A stretch of 23,673 nucleotides of DNA from a virus: positions 1 through 23,673 of IMG/VR virus record IMGVR_UViG_3300027736_002828. The stretch is one strand, 5' to 3'. Position numbers and translations under genes: made by a program. Below the pieces are notes generated by a model, which ran no database searches, had not been told where the DNA came from, and worked only from the letters and a program-made list of their open reading frames with translations. Positions 8,036 to 16,311 of this stretch are shown here, piece after piece; position 1 is the stretch's first letter; the number at the start of each line of letters is the position of its first letter.

Positions 8036-10795
8036 TTAAGATTTGCCAGCTAAATTAAAAATATTTGGTAATTTATAAGTATACGCGTTAGACTTGAGAT
8101 CCAATTCTGCAACTGATCCTCCTGTGAATAAATTTAAATATGAATTGGTTAAGTAATTATGAACTTGCTGTCTTTCCGTAGAAGTAAGAACTCTGTTATA
8201 AAATAAAATATCAAAATAATTAACATAGAAAGTTGATGAATTAACTAATTTCAATGTAGTTGAATTTAAATTTGTTATTGAATTTGCACTTGAAGTTAAC
8301 ACGTTGCCAGAATCGCCTAATGAATTTGTTGTTTTCATTAATAAACCATTAACATAAATATAATAAGTGTTTGAAGATCTAACGATATTTATTATAAAAG
8401 GTCTAAAACTTCCACTTCCACTTAAAGGTTTCGATATTTTTTGAATATCTTTTGTAGCCATCCCCATAAAAGCGAAATTTGTTATTGATGTCTCATTTTT
8501 TTGATTAACTAATGGCAATAAACTAAAATCAAATATTATATCGTCTTTGGACGTATAAGTTGTTTGGTTTTCTGCAAGTCTAAAAACTGTAATTTGATTT
8601 TTTACTGTATTACCTGGAAAATTAGTTAAAGTCCAATCAAATAATTTTGCAACAGTATTCTCCGTTTTATTTAAAGTTATATCATCAAAAGCACAAACAA
8701 AAAACATATCGAAATTAATACAATTTTTATTTATTGAACTTGAAAAGTCAATATGGATATCTTTGCCATTTTTTAGTCTTAAAGCTTTATATGACGAACT
8801 TTCAAAATTAGCAGTATGAACACCAGCGTTAGAACTAAGTAAAGTATATAAACTTGGACTGGCTAATGTTCCACCTGTCCAATTTGTTGCGCTAGTGAGT
8901 CCACTATTTGCAAATCTAAAAATATAATCAGTTGGTATATTAGAAGAATTAGTTATAAATAACTTTACAGAGCTTTCAGACAATGATTCAACAAGTGATC
9001 CCGGTTGACGATTATTAGTTGAAGTATTTACTGGTAAAAATTCGTAACGAAAATTACTAATCTGATCCCCATAAAAATTAACGCCTAAATAAGCAGGGGC
9101 GCTATTTATAACAGTAGAAAACAAGTATTCATTTATACCACCCATACCTTCACTTATATAGATGTTTCTATTCAAAAATATAGTTTTATTTAATCCTACT
9201 TCTCCCCAATATGGATATGCAGAATACACATTACTAGACTTGGCTTTTCCACCAAAATTATTACGAAAATAAATATTCCAACTTGCATATAAACCATTGA
9301 TAGAAAGATTTCCATTTACTGGAAAAAATACTGGATACATATTATCATTTTGTGCATCTGAAACTTGATATCCTAAGAATTGATACGAGTCTGCAGCATT
9401 ACCCCCTACTATATGAATACCAGCTTTAGTACCTCCTCCTCCAGAATATATTCTAGAACCAACTTGTGAATGAATTTTATATTTTATATCTTTTCTGATT
9501 CCTTGACTTGCGTTATTACTTTGCAACTTTAATGAAATAGCTGGTCCTCCACTTGAAGTATCGTGTATATCTTTTTGATTTTGATTGGCATAAGCTTGAG
9601 TCGTATTGGTTTGTTGCGTTGTTATGTCTTCCGTTATATTATAATATTGCCAAGTATAACCGTTTAAAGCGTTATTAATTTGTATATTATTATTAAATTT
9701 AAATTTACCACCTTTTCCGTGTTGACCAGCTATAGTAGTAGTAGAAGGAATATATATATTAACAACAGTATCATTATTAGGTAATAGTGTTGTAGAACCA
9801 GTAAAATTTAAATAAGTACCATTTAATTTAATAGCTGGCAAATCAGTATTATCAGATCTAAAAACAGAATTTTCAGGCAAATATATATTTATACCAGAAT
9901 AAAAGGACATATTTGTATCGTTGTTAAGCAAACTTAATATTTTTGAATCTAAATCATAAGTCGATGAATATTGATTAGCTTGAATATATACATTTAATGG
10001 TTGTTTTTCTATTTTTATTGCAATAGGAGCGCCAGAATATCCGACAACTATTTCAGACGGCAATGATTGTGTTTTTGAATTTACTCCACTAGCATAAACG
10101 CTTACACCCGTATTATTAACAGTCGATGTGTATAATCTTGCATAATAATCTGTATCCAGCTCTAAAGAAGAAAAATCTTTTTTAGTTATTGATGTAAAAA
10201 TATCCTCCTCGCCAAAACCATAATAACTAGCGTATTTAGGATTTAAATTAGTATTTGACGGGATGTTTATTTGTTTTGCATGAGCTATGCTTGCAAAATT
10301 AGAAACAGTAGAAATTTGCAAATTATAACCAGTTATAAAATAATTACGCAAATTAGATCCAGTTATTCCTGTTGGATGTTTCCAATAAAAATCAAATTGC
10401 GGACCATCATTTGCAGAAAAACCTCCGACTACTCTAAACGACCTCGGATTACCACCTGTTATATTAATAATACTACGTCCAGTAGCTTTAATCGTTATGA
10501 TACCACTAGGATCAGTTGAGTCATCTTCAGTTGATAAAGAATCTATTGTTATATCAGAAATCTCATCTTGTACTGACCCTTGTATTGTTGGTTTATAAAA
10601 AATATCCAATACACCAGAGTTACTTGGATACAAACTTATTGAAGAATTTGATAAAGAAAAATTTGTAGAATTAGTAACATTAAATGAATACGAGACTTCA
10701 GAATTACCGTCATTTATAATAGTAACTGGAAAATGGATACCAAAACCAGTTAAACAATCACCTATATTAACTCCTGTAATATTTGTATATGTCAT
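8036..10795 (-). CDS. Tail tip-associated multidomain protein (Ig/ASH-like, FN3-like, LamG-like)
   Basis: A 919-residue protein built of beta-sandwich modules. Residues about 5-108 read like an ASH/HYDIN-type Ig domain (FPVTIINDGNSEVSYSFNV, LDIFYKP, IITIKATGRS). Residues about 115-245 resemble an FN3 domain (FDFYWKHP, YNLQIS, LDTDYYARLYT). The middle (250-650) is Asn/Gly-rich, with Gly runs at HGKGGKFKF and YSGGGGTKAG, of the kind seen in phage adhesins. Residues about 660-890 resemble a LamG/ConA-like lectin domain, closing with FDILFYNRVLTSTERQQVHNYL. There is no signal peptide. The start codon overlaps the upstream stop as ATGA, so the two proteins are likely translated together. I recognise no single family for the whole protein. 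A host-surface binding or tip-decoration role is inferred from modules and position. Confidence 0.7.
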   Translation of the reverse strand: MTYTNITGVNIGDCLTGFGIHFPVTIINDGNSEVSYSFNVTNSTNFSLSNSSISLYPSNSGVLDIFYKPTIQGSVQDEISDITIDSLSTEDDSTDPSGIITIKATGRSIINITGGNPRSFRVVGGFSANDGPQFDFYWKHPTGITGSNLRNYFITGYNLQISTVSNFASIAHAKQINIPSNTNLNPKYASYYGFGEEDIFTSITKKDFSSLELDTDYYARLYTSTVNNTGVSVYASGVNSKTQSLPSEIVVGYSGAPIAIKIEKQPLNVYIQANQYSSTYDLDSKILSLLNNDTNMSFYSGINIYLPENSVFRSDNTDLPAIKLNGTYLNFTGSTTLLPNNDTVVNIYIPSTTTIAGQHGKGGKFKFNNNIQINNALNGYTWQYYNITEDITTQQTNTTQAYANQNQKDIHDTSSGGPAISLKLQSNNASQGIRKDIKYKIHSQVGSRIYSGGGGTKAGIHIVGGNAADSYQFLGYQVSDAQNDNMYPVFFPVNGNLSINGLYASWNIYFRNNFGGKAKSSNVYSAYPYWGEVGLNKTIFLNRNIYISEGMGGINEYLFSTVINSAPAYLGVNFYGDQISNFRYEFLPVNTSTNNRQPGSLVESLSESSVKLFITNSSNIPTDYIFRFANSGLTSATNWTGGTLASPSLYTLLSSNAGVHTANFESSSYKALRLKNGKDIHIDFSSSINKNCINFDMFFVCAFDDITLNKTENTVAKLFDWTLTNFPGNTVKNQITVFRLAENQTTYTSKDDIIFDFSLLPLVNQKNETSITNFAFMGMATKDIQKISKPLSGSGSFRPFIINIVRSSNTYYIYVNGLLMKTTNSLGDSGNVLTSSANSITNLNSTTLKLVNSSTFYVNYFDILFYNRVLTSTERQQVHNYLTNSYLNLFTGGSVAELDLKSNAYTYKLPNIFNLAGKS

Positions 10796-12795
10796 AAGGA
10801 TAGTAGCGTATTAAAATATACATCAGAAGTTGTTTTCCCTTTAAACTCTAAAAATTTAACAGATATATCATGATTATCTTTAAATTTATATGTATGATTC
10901 CATTCTGGACAATAAACATTTATATTTTTATTATAAGGTTCTGGAAGAATAAATTCAAATAATTTAAAACCACAATGAGCATCTAAAAATTTTAAAATAG
11001 CGATAGCTTCTTTATCGGAACGCCCATTAAATTTTAAAGAAAGATCTAAAATGTTTTTATTTATACCGTCTTGTTCATAAGCGACAGATGTTAACTCATA
11101 TTCATTTTTTAAAAATCTAGGTTTTATAGGTATAGAAAAATCAAGATCCGGTTTGAAATAAAAATTTCTTGTAAATAAACTGTTTGCACCTGTTGGACTT
11201 TGTTGCGATGTAACTAAAGTTGCATTTTGTCCAGTAAACCAATAATAACCACGTTCTGATGATGAGCTTTTATAATAAACAACGTCATTGTAATCATAAA
11301 TCTTACTAAAATCAAAAAACCTTATAACTTCTTCGTTTGTAACTAAATATCCTTTATAGTCTAAATTTGAATCATATGCGGTTGTGCAATTTATTGCAAT
11401 ATTATTTATATTTGAGTCAACACATTTTTGATCTAAATCTTCAAAATAAATCTTAGCGTTATCTTTATAAGGGTAAAACAAACTCATTTCGACATTTTCG
11501 TAAGAAGATGTTAATGTCAACGGTTGATATTCAAAACTGTTTTGGAAAAAACCAATTAAAGAGTTCGCTTGTTTATCTGTTAGACCATCATAATTTAAAT
11601 TAAAATTAGTAACAAGATTATTTATATTAGGTATAACGTTTGTATAATAACCGTCTCCATAATTTGCTTTTATAGCTTTTGTCGAAAAACTAGCTGTGCA
11701 ACCATATGTTTTATTAAAAAGATTATCAATATTTTTTGTTAAATGTAAAGACCCAGTTAAATTGATTGGAGCATAAGCATAACTTGCAGAAGTGAAATCG
11801 TCACTTGCGATATACAAGTTGTCATCGTTTTTAAAATATTTTTTAAATAAATATTTTTCTAACTTTAGAACCTCTTCATCTGTTGGCATTTTTGAATAAC
11901 CAATTATTTCATAATACGATATATTACTAGCATCATAATTATAAGGAGCGCTTAAACCAGCATTTCCATGACCATTGCCAGCAGTTCCAATTCTTAAACT
12001 AGCACAACCACTAGCAAAATAATTTGTATTCAAATTTAATAATTCGCAAGCATTATTTCTGATTCTTAAATTAGTGGTTGTATTGTTTTTTAAAATTGAT
12101 ACTATATTTTTATTAAATAAATTACCAGCAGAAAAAGCTGAATTCAATGTTGAGGGTGTTGGATATAATTGTGCAGCATCATTAGCAACAATTACAAATT
12201 CTTGAGATCCAGCTAAAACATTTGGATTCAATGAATTATCTATATTATTTCCATATACGCCAAAAAAACCAGTAGATGCTGTTGAAGTATTTGCATTGTC
12301 CGTATTTATAATTGTTGAATAATTAGCATAATAATTTGATGGAGTTGTTAAACTACCTTTTCTTAAAGAATCGAATTCATAAACTACAAACCAACATCTA
12401 TCTCCAGTTAAAAAACCACTAAAATTTGGAGAACTTGGATTTGGATATAATTGATTATACAAACCAAGATCAGCATCAGCTTTGCACTTTACATTATTTT
12501 CATCAAAATTATATGCTGGTTTAGTTTCTGATGTGTCATAATTATATAAATTTTCCGTTGAATGACCTGGAGCAGAATTATACCAAATAGAAATTTTACC
12601 CGAAGAATCTATATCAAACTTGTTTAAATCATCAGTTCTGAACCAAGCGAATAACCCAGACACATCTGTCGGATATATGCTATTCCCAGTATAATATTGA
12701 TAATCAACTAAATCATATTTTTCATAAGATTGATTATTAACATCAAAATCTTTTATACCTGAAACTGAAAACTGTGTATTTATAAACTTACTCAT
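10792..12795 (-). CDS. Minor tail protein with LamG-like lectin domain and two lambda gpM-like domains
   Basis: A 667-residue protein. Residues about 40-320 resemble a LamG/ConA-like lectin domain (GLFAWFRTDDL, ISIWYNSAPG, and the family-typical end YYEIIGYSKMPTDEEVLKLEKYL). Residues about 365-470 look like lambda gpM (KANYGDGYYTNV, NLNYDGLTDKQANSLIGFFQ). Residues about 485-550 (SKIYDYNDVVYYKSSSS ... YYWFTGQ ... SPTGANS) form a short module with carbohydrate-binding-like spacing. Residues about 553-655 are a second, clearer gpM-like domain (LSLKFNGRSDKEAIAILKFL, then HCGFKLFEFILPEPYN and NVYCPEW, matching the HGGWKSFLWTPPY and CAKW region of gpM). Lambda gpM is 109 residues and acts between tape measure and gpL at the tip; the order here agrees. 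Start and stop form ATGA overlaps on both sides. The gpM relationship is seen by eye and is good for the C-terminal copy. Confidence 0.75.
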   Translation of the reverse strand: MSKFINTQFSVSGIKDFDVNNQSYEKYDLVDYQYYTGNSIYPTDVSGLFAWFRTDDLNKFDIDSSGKISIWYNSAPGHSTENLYNYDTSETKPAYNFDENNVKCKADADLGLYNQLYPNPSSPNFSGFLTGDRCWFVVYEFDSLRKGSLTTPSNYYANYSTIINTDNANTSTASTGFFGVYGNNIDNSLNPNVLAGSQEFVIVANDAAQLYPTPSTLNSAFSAGNLFNKNIVSILKNNTTTNLRIRNNACELLNLNTNYFASGCASLRIGTAGNGHGNAGLSAPYNYDASNISYYEIIGYSKMPTDEEVLKLEKYLFKKYFKNDDNLYIASDDFTSASYAYAPINLTGSLHLTKNIDNLFNKTYGCTASFSTKAIKANYGDGYYTNVIPNINNLVTNFNLNYDGLTDKQANSLIGFFQNSFEYQPLTLTSSYENVEMSLFYPYKDNAKIYFEDLDQKCVDSNINNIAINCTTAYDSNLDYKGYLVTNEEVIRFFDFSKIYDYNDVVYYKSSSSERGYYWFTGQNATLVTSQQSPTGANSLFTRNFYFKPDLDFSIPIKPRFLKNEYELTSVAYEQDGINKNILDLSLKFNGRSDKEAIAILKFLDAHCGFKLFEFILPEPYNKNINVYCPEWNHTYKFKDNHDISVKFLEFKGKTTSDVYFNTLLSL

Positions 12796-13598
12796 AATGT
12801 ATTTCTAAGTGGTGCTAAACGTTGCGTTATTGCTAAAGAGCTTTGTAATAGACCATCTATTTCTGCATTTAATGAACGAGATTCAATCACACCAGAAACA
12901 TTAAAAGTCTTTAAAAGATTAGAGTTATAATCTTTTAAATATAATTCACAATTAGTTGTCGTTCCTTGTATATCTAAAATATTTGATTTTTTTGCAAAGT
13001 TACCTTCAACAGAGACAGATTTTGTTTTGTTAGTCTTGGCGACTCTAAAAGGAGTTATTTGATCATTCGCAAAAAAAGGAACTCTATCTACAGTTTCTGA
13101 ATAACTAAAATTAAATATTTCTGAAAAACCAAAAACCTTATTTGTATCAATTAAATATGTATTATTAGCGTGAGATATTTCTGATAAAGTAGGATTTCTT
13201 GTTGAATCAAATGGCCGTATATCATTTGTACTATTAGTTGAATTTATTTTTCCATACCAATCGAAATTAACTTTCAAAACAATTGGTAAAAAGTTTGAAA
13301 CATCAAAAGATATAGATTTTAAAAAACAATTTGTTATTTTAATACCAGCAAAAATACATTCAATCGGAGATTCTGAACTTGATGTAGGTTCTAAAAATGA
13401 AGGCAAAGTTCCAGTTAAATAAAAATCTGTATTTAAAGATCCAACTATAGTATTTTCTGGCGCATATCTTAATAAAGATCCATCTGATAAAAGAATAGGT
13501 GAAATATTAGCGTTTAGCGAAATTTGCACAGATTTAGAATAAAATATATTATTATTAATTCGAAAATCTATATTTTCATATTTTATATATTTACTCAT
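12792..13598 (-). CDS. Tail tube-like beta-domain protein (paralogue of the 304-residue protein upstream)
   Basis: A 268-residue beta-rich protein without catalytic motifs, signal peptide or membrane segment. It shares a layout with the 304-residue product encoded at 16310-15396. Both open with a YENI..-type strand, carry a central SISFDV/SFSLSC strand followed by an aromatic strand ending in YGxI/YGDL, and end with an IESRSLNA/MISQEFNS strand. The second half has the pattern FNFSYSETVDRVPFFANDQITPFRV and KSVSVEGNF, like tube-type domains in which a strand with Pro-x-Tyr/Phe is followed by a long loop. Probably a ring-forming protein of the distal tail tube or tip, comparable to distal tail proteins. 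The start overlaps the upstream stop by one base (TAATG) and the stop overlaps the next start (ATGA). Family not recognised with certainty. Confidence 0.65.
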   Translation of the reverse strand: MSKYIKYENIDFRINNNIFYSKSVQISLNANISPILLSDGSLLRYAPENTIVGSLNTDFYLTGTLPSFLEPTSSSESPIECIFAGIKITNCFLKSISFDVSNFLPIVLKVNFDWYGKINSTNSTNDIRPFDSTRNPTLSEISHANNTYLIDTNKVFGFSEIFNFSYSETVDRVPFFANDQITPFRVAKTNKTKSVSVEGNFAKKSNILDIQGTTTNCELYLKDYNSNLLKTFNVSGVIESRSLNAEIDGLLQSSLAITQRLAPLRNTL

Positions 13599-15394
13599 TA
13601 AGTTATGGTGTATGCAATAGTTGAAACTACCGTAAAATCAACTGCCACGCTTTTACCGCCGGTTGGCTCACATAATCTAAATTGTAAAAGTTGACCTGCG
13701 CTAAAACTAGTTGATCCGCTTATGTTAGCTTTAGTTTTTGAATATATAACGTTTGAATTTATAGTATTAAAATAAGTAGCACCAATAATACCACTAGTAG
13801 GATAACTAACAGGATCACTTGGTGGGCTTAAACTAAAACCCGGAACAAATTCACTTGGAACCGCAGGATTATAAGCTGGAGTAATCGCAGATATCTCAAA
13901 TCTATATGCACTTGATAGCGCATCAGTATCAGAAGTAAAAATAGAAATTTTTTCTACAGAACCCGCATATGGAGTTATTGTAAAAGGAGCATGTAAAGAA
14001 TTATTTCCACTTGGAATTATATCTGAATTAGGATTTATCGCACTAAAATAAACATCAAAACCAGTAACTCTAGTTTGATATGTTTGAATAAATTTTCCTT
14101 TACAATAACTATCACTACTGGTATAACTTCCATCAATATCTAAACTACCTGCTGGACTTAATTTTGCAACCACATCAGGAGAAATCCCACCGTAACCATT
14201 TTTGACAAAAACAAAAAAATCATTTAATCCTACGAATGTAGTATCATTATATAAATTCCCAATAGACCATTTTTGAGTATCAGGGGTAGCATCATATCTT
14301 GAAAACGTAACCAAACTATTTCTTGGTCCAGTATCACCACCACCAAAAGCTTTATTACAAGCTACAAATATCTGACAATATCCTTGTGTATTAGTATTTT
14401 GAAATGAAGCTGGTGTACTATCAGTAGGATCTGTAGTTCTAACATCTAATTTATAATTAGGGCCTGTAGTACCCAAACCAAGAGAACCGCTGCCAGCAAT
14501 AGAATATACTAAATTTTTTTCACTTAATATACTTTCTGATCCAAAATATATTTTATTAGTCTGCATTCCATAATATGAAGTTGCAGTGCTATTTTTATAA
14601 CTTACATAAGATTGAGCGTTACTAGATTGAAATCTAGCTAATTGACCTATGCCACTAAGATGCAATAAATATGCTGGAACATTATGTCCTATTCCTATTT
14701 TTGGCGCACTAACATTATTATCTACAAATATTGAATTATAACCTATATTTATATCACCAATATTATTATAATTTAATAATAAAGTTTCATCATTAGCGCT
14801 TGTTTTTATTTCAGTGTTATATGGATCAAAAAGTATTGCATTACCTGAATTTTGAAACTGAATTGATGCGCCGCTTACTAAGAATTTATTACTTAAAACT
14901 CCAGTAGAATTGGTAACACCAAAATTACCACTTTGATCTACTACAAATAAATTAGTAAACGTCGATCCACTATTAATAGAAGATTCAAGATATAATTTAG
15001 TATCATTAGGTTTTTTGCTAAATTGATAGTAAACATTTGGATCAGATAAGGAAAAAGCTATTTTTCTTCCTGAATCTAAGGTGCTTAATCTAATTTGACC
15101 TGAACCATTTGTAGCTGTTAAATTATCTACCACATCTAATGAAACAAATGGAGTTCTATCATTAATGCCAACAAAACCATACGCACCGCTTATTGATAAA
15201 CCATAATTTTCAGTATTTTCAAATATTGTAAACCCTTGAGCCGTTTGTGCGTATAAACCCGTGAAAGCTTTTGAAAGCTCTTCGGTGGTTATCTTATTGT
15301 TGTTTGCGGATGTTGAATCTGATATAAAAAATATATCACTTGAAACAACGCTTGAGCCTAGTTTTGCTGGAAATGAAGCTAATGGTGTACTCAT
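13598..15394 (-). CDS. Fibre-like tail protein with VGIGTTSP-type repeats
   Basis: A 598-residue protein. The N-terminus (PAKLGSSVVSSDIFFISD, then NNKITTEELSKAF) is typical of phage fibre proteins whose first domain attaches to the virion. Three copies of the motif often written VGIGTTSPxxKLDV occur: FVGINDRTPFVSLDVV near residue 74, IGIGHNVPAYLLHLSG near 233, and LGLGTTGPNYKLDV near 305. They separate beta-rich stretches, as in trimeric beta-helical fibres. The C-terminal 160 residues (TGFDVYFSAI, HAPFTITPYAGSVEKISIFTS) look like a beta-sandwich tip. No C-terminal chaperone domain is recognisable. Its place between two tube-like genes rather than after the tip genes is unusual. The start is ATG 15394, one base after the previous stop. 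A receptor-binding or decorating fibre is the best guess. Confidence 0.72.
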   Translation of the reverse strand: MSTPLASFPAKLGSSVVSSDIFFISDSTSANNNKITTEELSKAFTGLYAQTAQGFTIFENTENYGLSISGAYGFVGINDRTPFVSLDVVDNLTATNGSGQIRLSTLDSGRKIAFSLSDPNVYYQFSKKPNDTKLYLESSINSGSTFTNLFVVDQSGNFGVTNSTGVLSNKFLVSGASIQFQNSGNAILFDPYNTEIKTSANDETLLLNYNNIGDINIGYNSIFVDNNVSAPKIGIGHNVPAYLLHLSGIGQLARFQSSNAQSYVSYKNSTATSYYGMQTNKIYFGSESILSEKNLVYSIAGSGSLGLGTTGPNYKLDVRTTDPTDSTPASFQNTNTQGYCQIFVACNKAFGGGDTGPRNSLVTFSRYDATPDTQKWSIGNLYNDTTFVGLNDFFVFVKNGYGGISPDVVAKLSPAGSLDIDGSYTSSDSYCKGKFIQTYQTRVTGFDVYFSAINPNSDIIPSGNNSLHAPFTITPYAGSVEKISIFTSDTDALSSAYRFEISAITPAYNPAVPSEFVPGFSLSPPSDPVSYPTSGIIGATYFNTINSNVIYSKTKANISGSTSFSAGQLLQFRLCEPTGGKSVAVDFTVVSTIAYTIT

Positions 15395-15395
15395 A

Positions 15396-16310
15396 TTAAC
15401 TATTTAAATAACCTTTATAATTAAGTTTTACACTCAAAATATCATCTGCTGATGAATTAAATTCTTGCGATATCATTTTAACGTTAGAAAAACTCTGATT
15501 AAATATGGTAACTCCGTTATTCGCGTTATAACCCTCTAAGTCAGCAGTCACTAAAGTAGTAGTTTCAAATATTTTTCCTTTTATAGTTATATTAAAACTT
15601 GTGTCTATATCATTAGTTAATATATTATATAATGATTTACTTTGATAATCGTCCACTTCTAATCCAAAACTTGCATTTATTTCTATTGGAGTGTTTAATA
15701 ACACTTCGCTTGGAATATAGTTTGGAATTGGTGCTACTGGACCTGTGGGACCAGAAAAAGAAATTCCACTTTGATTTAATGTGTATATTGGTTGTTTCGG
15801 ACAATTAATAGAATAGTCAAAGCTAGTCACTCTATTTGAAGAAGATCCACTACAAGTTAATGTAATGTCTTTGACTTGTGGAACAAATAATTCTGGCGGT
15901 TTAAAATTACCTGACGCATCATAACTTGGACCCAAATCTCCATAAACAATTATATCTGCTGTTGTTGAAGGTATTTCACCAACAGAACACGATAAAGAAA
16001 AAGAATTTAAATAACCAGATAAAAAACCTAATTTTTTTCCATTATAATTTATACTCCCTTTGAAGGATTTTGCAGTTTTATTGGCGTTTTCACCAGTAAA
16101 AGGCAAAAAAGGATCATTATATAATAAATATTTATTAATAGAAAAATTTGCAATCGGCACTTCAGCAATTACTTGTTTATTATATCCAACACCTATTGTT
16201 TTGATAGGTTCATATTTTATATTATAACTACCATCAATAGATGTTATTCCAGAAATAGTGGTATTATTCAAATAAAATATATTTTCGTAATTAAGTAATG
16301 CGCTTTTCAT
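15396..16310 (-). CDS. Tail tube-like / distal tail structural protein
   Basis: A 304-residue beta-rich protein immediately downstream of the tape measure gene, where siphoviruses place distal tail proteins. It appears to hold two related beta-domains. The first (about 1-130) contains SFSLSCSVGEIPSTTADIIV and ends in YGDL. The second (about 145-304) contains RVTSFDYSINCPKQPIYTL, a PSEVLLNTPIEINASFGLEV strand, ITIKGKIF and a final KMISQEFNSSADDILSVKL. This second pattern is like tube proteins, where a strand with P-I-Y is followed by EV...P-I-E and a Ser-Gln-x-Phe-x-Ser-Ser strand near the end. A short proline/glycine linker (SGPTGPVAPIPNY) lies between parts. The start is ATG 16310, one base after the tape measure stop. 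Distal tail or additional tube ring is the likely role; the exact family is uncertain. Confidence 0.68.
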   Translation of the reverse strand: MKSALLNYENIFYLNNTTISGITSIDGSYNIKYEPIKTIGVGYNKQVIAEVPIANFSINKYLLYNDPFLPFTGENANKTAKSFKGSINYNGKKLGFLSGYLNSFSLSCSVGEIPSTTADIIVYGDLGPSYDASGNFKPPELFVPQVKDITLTCSGSSSNRVTSFDYSINCPKQPIYTLNQSGISFSGPTGPVAPIPNYIPSEVLLNTPIEINASFGLEVDDYQSKSLYNILTNDIDTSFNITIKGKIFETTTLVTADLEGYNANNGVTIFNQSFSNVKMISQEFNSSADDILSVKLNYKGYLNS

Positions 16311-16311
16311 T

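Noticed and set aside
10271-10519. Plus-strand open frame rich in Ile, Thr and Ser
   Set aside because: It is antisense to the Ig/FN3 part of the 919-residue protein and its composition reflects that gene's codons.
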